The notes under the pieces were generated by a model. It was not told the origin of the DNA and did not search any database. It saw only the letters and a program-made list of their open reading frames with translations. Source: Muribaculaceae bacterium Zag1 (GTDB taxonomy: Bacteria; Bacteroidota; Bacteroidia; Bacteroidales; Muribaculaceae). Taken from it: 36,638 nucleotides of DNA. The translations under genes and the position numbers were made by a program. Below, one piece after another: positions 16,688-24,328 of the stretch (its first letter is position 1; each line of letters begins with the position of its first letter). The stretch lies in the NCBI GenBank assembly GCA_002633115.1, contig NWBJ01000022.1, positions 1-36,638 of the forward strand, read 5' to 3'.

Positions 16688-17986
16688 TTACTCTACTGAT
16701 TCGGTGTAGAGGAGGATTACTTTGGCGATGGCTTGGGCGCAGACGGGGCAGAAACGCATTTCTTGGACGGTGCGCATTAGGCAGTTGGGGCAGCCGCGCC
16801 ATACGCCTTTGGAAACGTATCCGGCGCCTTCGACTAGGCCGGCTTTGCCCTCGTCGATCAGGTTTTGCCATTTATTGCTGAAATCAAAGAGGGTGGTGAT
16901 ATTAGGCTCCTGCGGCTCAATATCAGATGGGAACTCGATGCTGTAACCATCCTCATACTCATCGCCAAGGCCGGCAAAGGTGTGGCCAAATTCATGGATA
17001 CTCACCTCGCAGAGCCACGGCCCTCCGTAGCCGATGCTCCAGGTGTTGTAGGGGCCGCAGCCACCGTAGGTCTCGGTATTGGCTATCACCATCGCATGCT
17101 CGTAGGGAAGGCCAGAGAGGGCGCTGACGAGCCTCTCGTTGCCGCGCAATACAATCAGTCGGTCGAGGGCCTCAGGCGCGAAGCGAGCGCCGAGAGCGGT
17201 GTCGTAAATCTCGCCTTGCGATTCCTTGGTGATGCCGCTGTCGCGCGAAGGCACCTCGACAGCGATGATGTTGACGCGGTCGGCATAGTCGCTCCATCCC
17301 GGTTGCGTCAGCATGTTGCGCACTATCGAATCAGCCTTAACGCGGAAGCGGGGCATCTCCTCCTGTGTGAATCCCTCTGCCACAATGGCTATGCGCACTG
17401 GATTGGGATGCGAAGCGCGGTGCATCACCTCAAATCTAGGCATATTCTCTGGAATAGCGCAGGTGAGGGCAGAGGTGACTGCGGGTGAGATATCAAACGA
17501 TTGCTCGCTACGTATCTTGCCGCGATTGTCGACATCAGCCACTATCAATTTGGAGGGGACTTTGGGGAGTGGCATCAACACGCTTTGCACCTCGACAGTG
17601 CTGTCAGCCACCGATGGAGCAAAACCACGCAGATAGGATTTCTTGTAATACACCTGGCCAGTGGTGAGGTCGACAATCGACACCACCATTGTGCTGCGAT
17701 AGGGGATAGTATCGAGATTTACCGTGCGTCCCCACCAGCCTGGGGTGACGCTCATCACGGGGTCGAGCATCTTGCGCTCTGGGCGCTCGCGCCGAGGCGC
17801 ATCTTTAGGTTCTCCCTCGGGGGCCTGACGGGGTTCGCCATCCTTGGGCTGACGAGGCATGCGCTCGGCAGTGCGACGCAGGTCGATACGCAGGGTGCTG
17901 TCGGAAAAGACTTGCTGGAAATCAACCGCCTGGGCCGAGAGCATCCCCACAGCGGCGAGCATAATTGTCATAATTTCTTTTTTCAT
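16688..17986 (-). CDS. Secreted M64-family zinc metallopeptidase
   Basis: A 432-residue protein with a signal peptide (MLAAVGMLSAQA) and a Pro/Arg-rich N-terminal insertion. The M64 N-terminal beta domain (VDLTTGQVYYKKSYLRG) precedes the catalytic domain beginning near NPVRIAIVAEGFTQEEM. The zinc site HEFGHTFAGLGDE (His331, Glu332, His335, Asp342) matches the HExGHxxxGLxDE pattern of the family (IgA peptidase from Clostridium ramosum). Two C-x2-C pairs near the C-terminus (CPNC and CPVC) are typical of the Bacteroidales members. It probably acts in the periplasm or outside the cell; the substrate is not known and IgA cleavage should not be assumed. It is a single gene with a G-rich repeat just after its stop. 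Confidence 0.92.
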   Translation of the reverse strand: MKKEIMTIMLAAVGMLSAQAVDFQQVFSDSTLRIDLRRTAERMPRQPKDGEPRQAPEGEPKDAPRRERPERKMLDPVMSVTPGWWGRTVNLDTIPYRSTMVVSIVDLTTGQVYYKKSYLRGFAPSVADSTVEVQSVLMPLPKVPSKLIVADVDNRGKIRSEQSFDISPAVTSALTCAIPENMPRFEVMHRASHPNPVRIAIVAEGFTQEEMPRFRVKADSIVRNMLTQPGWSDYADRVNIIAVEVPSRDSGITKESQGEIYDTALGARFAPEALDRLIVLRGNERLVSALSGLPYEHAMVIANTETYGGCGPYNTWSIGYGGPWLCEVSIHEFGHTFAGLGDEYEDGYSIEFPSDIEPQEPNITTLFDFSNKWQNLIDEGKAGLVEGAGYVSKGVWRGCPNCLMRTVQEMRFCPVCAQAIAKVILLYTESVE

Positions 17987-18002
17987 AATCAGTCAATTTT
18001 GA

Positions 18003-18021
18003 CCGGCGCCCGAAGCGCCGG
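18003..18021 (-). repeat. Hairpin upstream of the M64 peptidase gene
   Basis: CCGGCGC (18003-18009) pairs with GCGCCGG (18015-18021) across a CCGAA loop, 17 nt before the M64 start codon on the minus strand. It would sit in the 5' leader and could affect translation, or it may serve as a terminator remnant. Confidence 0.4.
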
Positions 18022-18048
18022 GAACAGTGGCACCTCGCTGGCCCCTAT

Positions 18049-18076
18049 TTTTCATTATTCATTCTTCATTTTTCAT
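18049..18076 (-). repeat. Heptamer tandem repeat, four units
   Basis: TTTTCAT, TATTCAT, TCTTCAT, TTTTCAT run head to tail in the gap between the EF-G2 and M64 genes. The unit is the reverse-complement type of the ATGARAA array upstream of the DUF2807 gene. Confidence 0.8.
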
Positions 18077-18082
18077 TATAAA

Positions 18083-18117
18083 GGAGCGGCCCAGGCCGCA
18101 AGGCGCTGAGCCGCTCC
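18083..18117 (-). terminator. Terminator of the EF-G2 gene
   Basis: On the minus strand GGAGCGGC ... GCCGCTCC form an 8-bp stem with a 19-nt loop that has its own GC pairing potential, followed by TTTAT. It lies 30 bp after the stop codon. Confidence 0.6.
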
Positions 18118-18147
18118 CTATATAGGATTGGAATATTATCGGGTTGA

Positions 18148-20304
18148 TTAGTCTTCCTTCTGTGATTCGAGATATTCCTTGAGGAGCTTCTCCTGTACGT
18201 CGCCGGGCACGAGCTCGTAGCTGGCAAACTTCATCGTGAACGATGAACGGCCACCGGTGATTGAGCTCAGAGCTGTCGAGTAGGATGACATCTCCTTGAG
18301 AGGCACCTTGGCTGAAATCTTCTCAAAGCCATTCTCGCTGTTCATGCCCATGATGATGGCGCGGCGTCCCTGCAGGTCGCTCATAACATCACCCATCACG
18401 TCGGCAGGTACGAATACCTCTACGTCATAGACGGGCTCGAGCACCTTAGGATTGGCATTGCGGAATGCCTCAGAGAAGGCGTTGCGGCCAGCCAGGCGGA
18501 ACGAGATTTCGTTCGAGTCAACCGGGTGCATCTTGCCGTCGTAGATGCAGACGCGCACGTCGCGAGCGTAGGAACCGGTGAGCGGGCCTTGCTCCATGCG
18601 GTCCATCAGACCCTTGACGATAGCCGGGATGAAGCGAGCATCGATGGCACCGCCTACGATGCAGTTGCAAACCACCAGCTTGCCGCCCCATGCCAAAGGC
18701 ATCTCCTGGGTGTCGCGCACGCTCATCTTGTACTCCTGGTTGCCAAAGCGGAAGGTGTCGGGAGCCGGCATGCCTTCGGTGTAAGGCTCGATAATCAGGT
18801 GCACCTCGCCAAACTGGCCAGCGCCGCCCGACTGCTTCTTGTGGCGATAGTCGGCGCGAGCAGCCTTGGTGATAGTCTCGCGGTAGGGGATGCGGGGCTC
18901 CTCGAATACGATCTGGAGCTTGTCGTTGTTCTCAACGCGCCATTTCAGGGTGCGCAGGTGGAATTCGCCTTGGCCTGAGAGGATGGTCTGCTTGAGCTCC
19001 TTGCTCTGCTCGATAATCCATGTGGGATCCTCCTCGTGCATGCGGGTCAGGATCTGCATCAGTTTCTCGCTGTCGCTCTCGGTGACGGGGCGCACGGCTC
19101 GCTGGTACTTGGGCGACGGATATTTGATGAAGTCGAACACATAGTTGCAGCCCTTCTCGTCGAGGGTGTTGCCGGTGCGCACGTCCTTGAGCTTGACGGT
19201 AGCGCCTATGTCGCCAGCGCAGAGTTCGTCAATCTGGGTGCGGATTTGGCCGCATACGCAGTAAATCTGAGCGATGCGCTCCTTTGAGCCTCGGCTCACG
19301 TTGTCGAGATCCATGCCAGTCTTGAGTGTGCCGCTCATCACCTTGAAGTAGTTGACTTCGCCGATGTGGGGTTCAACAGTGGTCTTGAACATAAAGATGC
19401 TCACAGGGCCGTTTGAATCGGGCTTAACCTCTACGCCTTCGGTAGTGACAGGTGCGGGCATTTCCTCAACGAAAGGCACTACGTTGCCGAGGAATTCCAT
19501 CATGCGGCGCACGCCCATGTCTTTGGCAGCGCTTACGCAGAATACGGGGTAGATTGAGCGGTCAACCAGGCCTTTGCGGATGCCTTCGCGCAGCTCGTCC
19601 TCTGAGAGTTGGTCAGTCTCGAAGAATTTCTCCATCAAGCCTTCGTCATTCTCAGCAGCCATCTCTACGAGAGCGTGGTGCATCTCCATGGCTTTGTCCA
19701 TCTGGTCAGCGGGGATATCCTCAATCTTAGGCACGCCTCCGTCGGGGCCCCATGAATATTTCTTCATGAGCAGCACGTCGATCATGGCGTTGAAGCCGGC
19801 TCCGCAGGTCAGAGGATATTGGATTGGAATTACACGCGGGCCAAAGATTTCCTTCATTTGCTCAATCACGTTGTCGAAGTCGGCCTTCTCGCCGTCGAGC
19901 TGATTGAGAGCGAAGATGACAGGTTTCTCAACCTTGTTGCAGGTGCGGAAGATATTCTGAGTGCCCACCTCTACGCCGTATTGGCCGTTGATTACAATCA
20001 CGCCAGTGTCGGTGACATTGAGGGCTGTGATGGCGTTGCCTACGAAGTCGTCAGCGCCCGGGCAGTCGATGAAGTTGATTTTTTTGCCATTGAATTCGGC
20101 ATACATCACGGTCGAGAAGACTGACGAGCCGTATTCCTTCTCCACGGGGAAGTAGTCGCTGGCTGTTGTACCAGCCTCTACAGCGCCGCGGCGTTTTATC
20201 ACTCCACACTCGTAGAGCATGGCCTCTGCGAGTGTGGTTTTACCCGAGCCCTTGCTTCCGAGCAAGGCTACATTCTTGATTTCGTTTGTCTTATAAACTT
20301 TCAT
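18148..20304 (-). CDS. fusA2: Elongation factor G paralogue (EF-G2 type) lacking GTPase residues
   Basis: A 718-residue five-domain EF-G-like protein that should bind the ribosome and promote translocation. The P-loop is intact (GSKGSGKTT, 16-24). The switch I RGIT motif is replaced by EYGSS (57-61), the G3 box reads DCPGADDF so the catalytic His of DTPGH is Ala84, and G4 is NQLD (134-137) instead of NKMD. Domains II-V follow in normal order, ending with the domain V motif SDLQGRRAIIMGMNSE. Bacteroides thetaiotaomicron EF-G2 is a paralogue known to work without GTP hydrolysis and to matter during carbon starvation and gut colonisation; length and substitutions fit that protein. Monocistronic, with its own terminator; no obvious TAnnTTTG promoter in the 120-bp upstream gap. 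Confidence 0.9.
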   Translation of the reverse strand: MKVYKTNEIKNVALLGSKGSGKTTLAEAMLYECGVIKRRGAVEAGTTASDYFPVEKEYGSSVFSTVMYAEFNGKKINFIDCPGADDFVGNAITALNVTDTGVIVINGQYGVEVGTQNIFRTCNKVEKPVIFALNQLDGEKADFDNVIEQMKEIFGPRVIPIQYPLTCGAGFNAMIDVLLMKKYSWGPDGGVPKIEDIPADQMDKAMEMHHALVEMAAENDEGLMEKFFETDQLSEDELREGIRKGLVDRSIYPVFCVSAAKDMGVRRMMEFLGNVVPFVEEMPAPVTTEGVEVKPDSNGPVSIFMFKTTVEPHIGEVNYFKVMSGTLKTGMDLDNVSRGSKERIAQIYCVCGQIRTQIDELCAGDIGATVKLKDVRTGNTLDEKGCNYVFDFIKYPSPKYQRAVRPVTESDSEKLMQILTRMHEEDPTWIIEQSKELKQTILSGQGEFHLRTLKWRVENNDKLQIVFEEPRIPYRETITKAARADYRHKKQSGGAGQFGEVHLIIEPYTEGMPAPDTFRFGNQEYKMSVRDTQEMPLAWGGKLVVCNCIVGGAIDARFIPAIVKGLMDRMEQGPLTGSYARDVRVCIYDGKMHPVDSNEISFRLAGRNAFSEAFRNANPKVLEPVYDVEVFVPADVMGDVMSDLQGRRAIIMGMNSENGFEKISAKVPLKEMSSYSTALSSITGGRSSFTMKFASYELVPGDVQEKLLKEYLESQKED

Positions 20305-20424
20305 TTTATCTGATGAGTTATTAGATTCTCGGTAAATTAGAAAATCGACTGCAATTTACATATAATTTTTGAATTTTACCCTATTTTTCTCAAAAAAAAT
20401 CACTTTTACCTCTTATTTAAAGGG

Positions 20425-21903
20425 TTAGAGGCGGCCGCGGAGGTAGGAGAGGAGGTCGGATTGGATGCGGGAATGGAGGAGATGATTAACGAGGAGGTAG
20501 AGGAGGGCCCCAGATGAGGATTGGAGCAGGAGGAGGATAATGGGGTGGAGAGCAAGGGTGCCGAGATAGATGAGAAGGGGGGAAATGACAGCAGTGATGA
20601 TGAGATAGGGCAGATAGTCGCGGCAGAAGGCCCAGGGCGAGGCTGCAGTGGCGCGGCAAGTAAAGATGAGGGTGACAATCCAGCCTATGACAGCGGCCAG
20701 AATCTGTGCATTGACCATGATGCGAATGCCAGCCACGGCATCGGTGGGGGTGGATAGTGACAGATAGGGCAAAGTAGCGCCGAGGGCGGCGAGAGCCAAC
20801 CCATCGCGCACCACCTCAAGGGTGAATATGGCGCGAGAGCGCCCAAGAGCCAACAGGTAATTGACACATAGCCCGGAAAGCACCAAGAATATACCGCGAG
20901 TCAATAACAGCTGAAACAGCGCAATCGACAAATCCCATTTCGCCCCGAACAGCAGATGGAAAATCGGCGTTGCCATTATGATCAGCCCTATCATGGCCGG
21001 GAACAGGATATAAGCTGTGGCTCGATTCATCTTGGCGCAGAGGCGGCGAAATCGCTCAGGGTCGTCCTGCACAGCCGAGAGAGGAGGAATAAATGACGAT
21101 GTCAGCGTCTGCGACAGCGAGGTGATGCCCATCTTGCTCCACTTGTCGGCTTGGGTGTAATAGCCCAATCGGGCCATGCCCGATTGATTGCCGATAAAGA
21201 AAGAGAAAATGTTGAGAAACAGAGTGTTGAGAAAAGATGTCATCATCATGCCCGACCCCACCGAGAAATATCCCCGCAGGGCTGTCCATGACATCTTCAT
21301 AGCCGGCCACCAATGGCTCGTGGCCCATAGCCACAGAGATTTCACTCCGCTATTGGCCAAGGCTTGTCCCACTATGGCCCAAGCCCCATAGCCCTTGACA
21401 GCCATGATGATGCCCAAGGCGCCCCCCACCGACAGCGATACGATATTGGCAACAGCGATGGGACGCACGTGCATGCGCTTGGTGAGCTGATTCACTTGCA
21501 CTATGGCTGATGCGTTGAGAATCATTGACAGAAACATTGCCCTCGACAGGGGTATCAGCCTCTGGTCATGCTGGAAACAGTCTGCTATCAACGGAGCGCA
21601 GAAATACAAAGCCACATAGAGCAGGGTGGCAATCCCGAGGTTGAACCACAGTACCGAGCTATAGTCGAGCCTCGACGGTTGCTTGCGCTGTAACAACGCA
21701 TAAGAGAATCCGCTATCGACCAACAGCGAGGCGAAGGCTTGGAATATAAGCACCGCGCCCACCAGACCAAAGTCGGTGGGCGTGAGCAAGCGAGCCAATA
21801 CGATGCCTGTGACGGCATACAGCGCTTGCGAACTGAGGCGGTCTATTGCATTCCACTTTACCGACCTCGCTGTCAGCTTCTTCAGGTTCTCACCCATAAG
21901 CAT
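20425..21903 (-). CDS. Wzx-type lipopolysaccharide/polysaccharide flippase (MOP superfamily)
   Basis: A 492-residue inner membrane protein with about 12-14 hydrophobic helices spread over the whole length. The N-terminus (SVKWNAIDRLSSQALYAVTGIVLARLLTPTDFGLVGAVLIF) is the classic polysaccharide-export segment of the RfbX/WzxC group, which flips lipid-linked glycans to the periplasmic side. MLMGEN gives two possible starts six bases apart. It begins 9 bp after the DUF2807 gene stop, so it is likely the last gene of the glyS-dusB transcription unit. No glycosyltransferases adjoin it, so the glycan served is unknown. Confidence 0.88.
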   Translation of the reverse strand: MLMGENLKKLTARSVKWNAIDRLSSQALYAVTGIVLARLLTPTDFGLVGAVLIFQAFASLLVDSGFSYALLQRKQPSRLDYSSVLWFNLGIATLLYVALYFCAPLIADCFQHDQRLIPLSRAMFLSMILNASAIVQVNQLTKRMHVRPIAVANIVSLSVGGALGIIMAVKGYGAWAIVGQALANSGVKSLWLWATSHWWPAMKMSWTALRGYFSVGSGMMMTSFLNTLFLNIFSFFIGNQSGMARLGYYTQADKWSKMGITSLSQTLTSSFIPPLSAVQDDPERFRRLCAKMNRATAYILFPAMIGLIIMATPIFHLLFGAKWDLSIALFQLLLTRGIFLVLSGLCVNYLLALGRSRAIFTLEVVRDGLALAALGATLPYLSLSTPTDAVAGIRIMVNAQILAAVIGWIVTLIFTCRATAASPWAFCRDYLPYLIITAVISPLLIYLGTLALHPIILLLLQSSSGALLYLLVNHLLHSRIQSDLLSYLRGRL

Positions 21904-21912
21904 TCTCCGGGG

Positions 21913-22605
21913 CTATTGCTCCATCTCCACTACCTTCACACCGATGCTGCGATTTTTGATAGTTTCGGGCTTGCCCATATAGTAGACTGTGCCCGAGCCC
22001 ATTCCCACGATGGTGAGTTTCTCGGTGACATAGCAGTCAATAGACCCGGTGCCTACCATCGAGCATTTCACAGTGCTTGCGTCAAGGCTGCCAGCCTCGA
22101 TCGAACCGGCGCTGATCAGAGAATACTTGGCCTCCTTGGCTTTGCCCGATAAGTATATGCGGCCCATGCCGGCATCGACACTGGCCTCAACCTTGGTGGC
22201 ATGCAGGTCGGGAGCCACGATGTTGCCATTGCCTTGCACCTTGGCTTGGAATTTGGTGACTGGTATGCTCTGCACGATAGTGATGGTAGAATCGCCCCAG
22301 TTGGTAGCTTTGGCCAGAGCCATCGAATAGATTGTCACGGTTGGCACCTCTGAGAGCGTCCGGTCGTTGGCGAGCTGAATCTTCAGTTTATTCTTGTCAT
22401 TGCTAAATGTCAAGGCCGAAGCTACGCTCGGCGAACACGAATATTTGGCATATCCAGCCGAATCGGTCGAGTGGCGATATACCACATTGATGCCGCTGGC
22501 AACAGTGAACTCGCTGAAATCGCCCACGTTGAGGCTATAATCCTTAATCTCGGCAACAGCGCCAAGATAAAACAACAGGCAGAAAAAGAAAAGAGAGTGA
22601 CGCAT
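21913..22605 (-). CDS. DUF2807 (head GIN domain) secreted protein
   Basis: About 230 residues. The frame stays open upstream to 22731 through a heptamer repeat, but the start at 22605 gives a clean signal peptide (MRHSLFFFCLLFYLGAVA). The body has the DUF2807/GIN pattern of repeating short beta turns: FSEFTVASGINVVYRHS, then GNGNIVAPDLHATKVEASVDAG, GSIEAGSLDASTVKCSMVGTGSID and IVGMGSGTVYYMG, forming a small beta-helix. DUF2807 proteins are periplasmic or surface proteins of unknown role, common in Bacteroidetes. Its start lies 4 nt from a nine-unit heptamer array. It follows dusB by 73 bp in the same direction. Confidence 0.85.
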   Translation of the reverse strand: MRHSLFFFCLLFYLGAVAEIKDYSLNVGDFSEFTVASGINVVYRHSTDSAGYAKYSCSPSVASALTFSNDKNKLKIQLANDRTLSEVPTVTIYSMALAKATNWGDSTITIVQSIPVTKFQAKVQGNGNIVAPDLHATKVEASVDAGMGRIYLSGKAKEAKYSLISAGSIEAGSLDASTVKCSMVGTGSIDCYVTEKLTIVGMGSGTVYYMGKPETIKNRSIGVKVVEMEQ

Positions 22606-22609
22606 GGCA

Positions 22610-22672
22610 ATGAGAAATGAGAAATGAAAAATGAGAAATGAGAAATGAGAAATGAAAAATGAAAAATGAAAA
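22610..22672 (-). repeat. Nine-unit heptamer tandem repeat at the DUF2807 start
   Basis: Nine uninterrupted units of ATGARAA (plus-strand reading; five ATGAGAA, four ATGAAAA) occupy 63 bp. They form nearly the whole leader between dusB and the DUF2807 start codon. On the coding strand this is a pyrimidine-rich TTYTCAT array. The copy number is long enough for slippage. Confidence 0.95.
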
Positions 22673-22678
22673 ATCGGG

Positions 22679-23683
22679 TCAGGGTTGGGGCGTAGAGACG
22701 CGGAATTCCGGGTCGGCCTCGATGCTGTCAATCAGGGAGAGCAGGCTCTCTTGGGTATCGGCGCGCAGCAGAGCCACGCGAGTGTCGCGGAAACTGTGCA
22801 ACCCCTTGAATAGCGGACTTACGGCCAGATGCCTGCGGATATGCAGGATGCCTCGATACTCGTCGATGCGCTCAATGCTCTCCAGTATTTGGCGGCGCAG
22901 GCACTGGAACTTGTCGCTGCGGGTGAGTTCGGGTCCGGCCTCGTCGCCAATCAGGGCACGTTTCAGGTCACGGAATATCCAGGGAGCGCCGATTGAGGCG
23001 CGGCCCACCATCACGCCGTCCACCCCGTAAACGTCGAAGGCTCGCCTTAGCTGCTCGCCAGTTGCGATGTCGCCATTGCCTATCAAGGGTATCTTAAGGC
23101 GCGGGTTAGCCTTGACTTGTCCTATCATTTCCCAATCGGCCTCGCCGGTGTACATCTGCGACCGGGTGCGACCATGCACAGTCAGGGCGGCGATGCCGCA
23201 GTCCTGCAGCTGCTCGGCCAGTTCCACGATGATTTTGCTGTTGCAATCCCAACCGAGGCGCGTCTTCACCGTCACTGGCAGCTTCACGGCGCTGACCACG
23301 GCACGGGTGATTTCCAGCATCTTGGGTACGTCGCGTAGCAGCCCGGCACCGGCTCCCTTGCCAGCCACCTTCTTGACTGGGCAGCCAAAGTTGATGTCGA
23401 TGAAGTCCGGCTTGGCCTCTTCGGCAATCTTTGCCGCCTCGGCCATAGCCTCGGGTTCGCGGCCGTAGATTTGGATGGCGGTGGGGCGTTCCTGTGGGCG
23501 TATATGCAGCTTGCGCGTGGTGGCGGCTATGTTGCGGATCAGAGCCTCAGACGATATAAATTCGGTATAGGTCAAGTCGGCCCCCATCTCTTTGCAGATC
23601 AGGCGGAACGATGAGTCGGTGACATCCTCCATCGGAGCCAGCATCACCGGCCGTGGGCCAAGGTCGACCTCACCGATTTTCAT
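22679..23683 (-). CDS. dusB: tRNA-dihydrouridine synthase B
   Basis: A 334-residue FMN-dependent enzyme that reduces uridine to dihydrouridine in the tRNA D-loop. The start matches the family (VMLAPMEDVTDSSFR); the catalytic Cys101 sits in FIDINFGCPVKKV; the TIM-barrel FMN-binding segments LTVHGRTRSQMYTG, IPLIGNGDI and VDGVMVGRASIGAPWIF are all present. The C-terminal helical domain (ESIERIDEYRGILHIRRHLA) contacts tRNA in the family. Its ATG overlaps the stop of the FKBP gene (ATGA), so it is translated in tandem. Length is normal. Confidence 0.95.
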   Translation of the reverse strand: MKIGEVDLGPRPVMLAPMEDVTDSSFRLICKEMGADLTYTEFISSEALIRNIAATTRKLHIRPQERPTAIQIYGREPEAMAEAAKIAEEAKPDFIDINFGCPVKKVAGKGAGAGLLRDVPKMLEITRAVVSAVKLPVTVKTRLGWDCNSKIIVELAEQLQDCGIAALTVHGRTRSQMYTGEADWEMIGQVKANPRLKIPLIGNGDIATGEQLRRAFDVYGVDGVMVGRASIGAPWIFRDLKRALIGDEAGPELTRSDKFQCLRRQILESIERIDEYRGILHIRRHLAVSPLFKGLHSFRDTRVALLRADTQESLLSLIDSIEADPEFRVSTPQP

Positions 23684-24258
23684 AGGCTATTGGGATTGAT
23701 TTCGTAGGCGGGGATGTCAACCAAGCGGGCGTTGAATTTGAGAGCCGAATATGGCACAATGCCCGAGGTGGTGCTCACGCCGTAACCTTGAGTGTAAGGG
23801 ATTACGATTTCGGCAGTGTCACCGCAACGCATATCTTGGAATGCAATGGCCCAACCCTCGATGCAGCTCGACAGCTGAGTGCGGAAGATGCCGGGGCCGT
23901 AGGCAGTCTGCAGGTACGACGAGTCGATGGCTGTGCCCTCATAATAGGTGAGGTAATAGCGGGTATCGATAGTCGAGGTGTACAGGGGCGAGAGGTTGCC
24001 CTCGGTCAGAGTGCGGTCGTTGAAGTAGTGTATCAGCACGTAGCCGTCGGGATTCCACGAGGGAATGAGGGTGGTGAAGTATGGATTGCCGTCTTCGTCA
24101 AGTCGAGCCACTTGCTCGGCCAGCCAGGCATCATTCTTCTCCTTCCACTCGGCATAAGCCTCAGCCACGGTGGTGGTGTCGGTATCGGTGCCGCACGAAG
24201 GCATAGCCACCGCGAGAGCCACTATGCCAATCAGTAGGAATATCGGAAATTTCTTCAT
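23680..24258 (-). CDS. FKBP-type peptidyl-prolyl isomerase-like lipoprotein
   Basis: A 192-residue protein with a lipoprotein-like signal (IGIVALAVAMPSC; the lipobox is loose because Pro stands at -2), so it is likely tethered in the envelope. The second half carries the FKBP fold: YEGTAIDSSYL, then LSSCIEGWAIAFQDMRCGDTAEIVIPYTQGYG and IVPYSALKFNARLVDI. The usual FKBP aromatic pocket residues are only partly conserved, so a chaperone role without full isomerase activity is possible. It sits between glyS and dusB and overlaps dusB by 4 bp. Confidence 0.8.
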   Translation of the reverse strand: MKKFPIFLLIGIVALAVAMPSCGTDTDTTTVAEAYAEWKEKNDAWLAEQVARLDEDGNPYFTTLIPSWNPDGYVLIHYFNDRTLTEGNLSPLYTSTIDTRYYLTYYEGTAIDSSYLQTAYGPGIFRTQLSSCIEGWAIAFQDMRCGDTAEIVIPYTQGYGVSTTSGIVPYSALKFNARLVDIPAYEINPNSL

Positions 24259-24288
24259 CTAAAAATTGTTGGTTTCTTTTCGAGAGGG

Positions 24289-24320
24289 AATCCCTGGGGC
24301 CGAGGGCGACCCCAGGGATT
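24289..24320 (-). terminator. Hairpin between glyS and the FKBP gene
   Basis: AATCCCTGGGG (24289-24299) pairs with CCCCAGGGATT (24310-24320): an 11-bp perfect stem with a 10-nt loop, 8 bp after the glyS stop on the minus strand. With no strong T-tract it may be a partial terminator that lowers expression of the genes after glyS. Confidence 0.55.
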
Positions 24321-24328
24321 GTTATGTC

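Noticed and set aside
16865-17488. A 207-codon plus-strand frame opposite the M64 peptidase gene
   Set aside because: Shadow of the zinc peptidase gene, whose HEFGH site and signal peptide prove the minus-strand frame.
22606-22731. Upstream start at 22731 for the DUF2807 gene
   Set aside because: The extension would be encoded by the heptamer array and the dusB 3' end and would bury the signal peptide.
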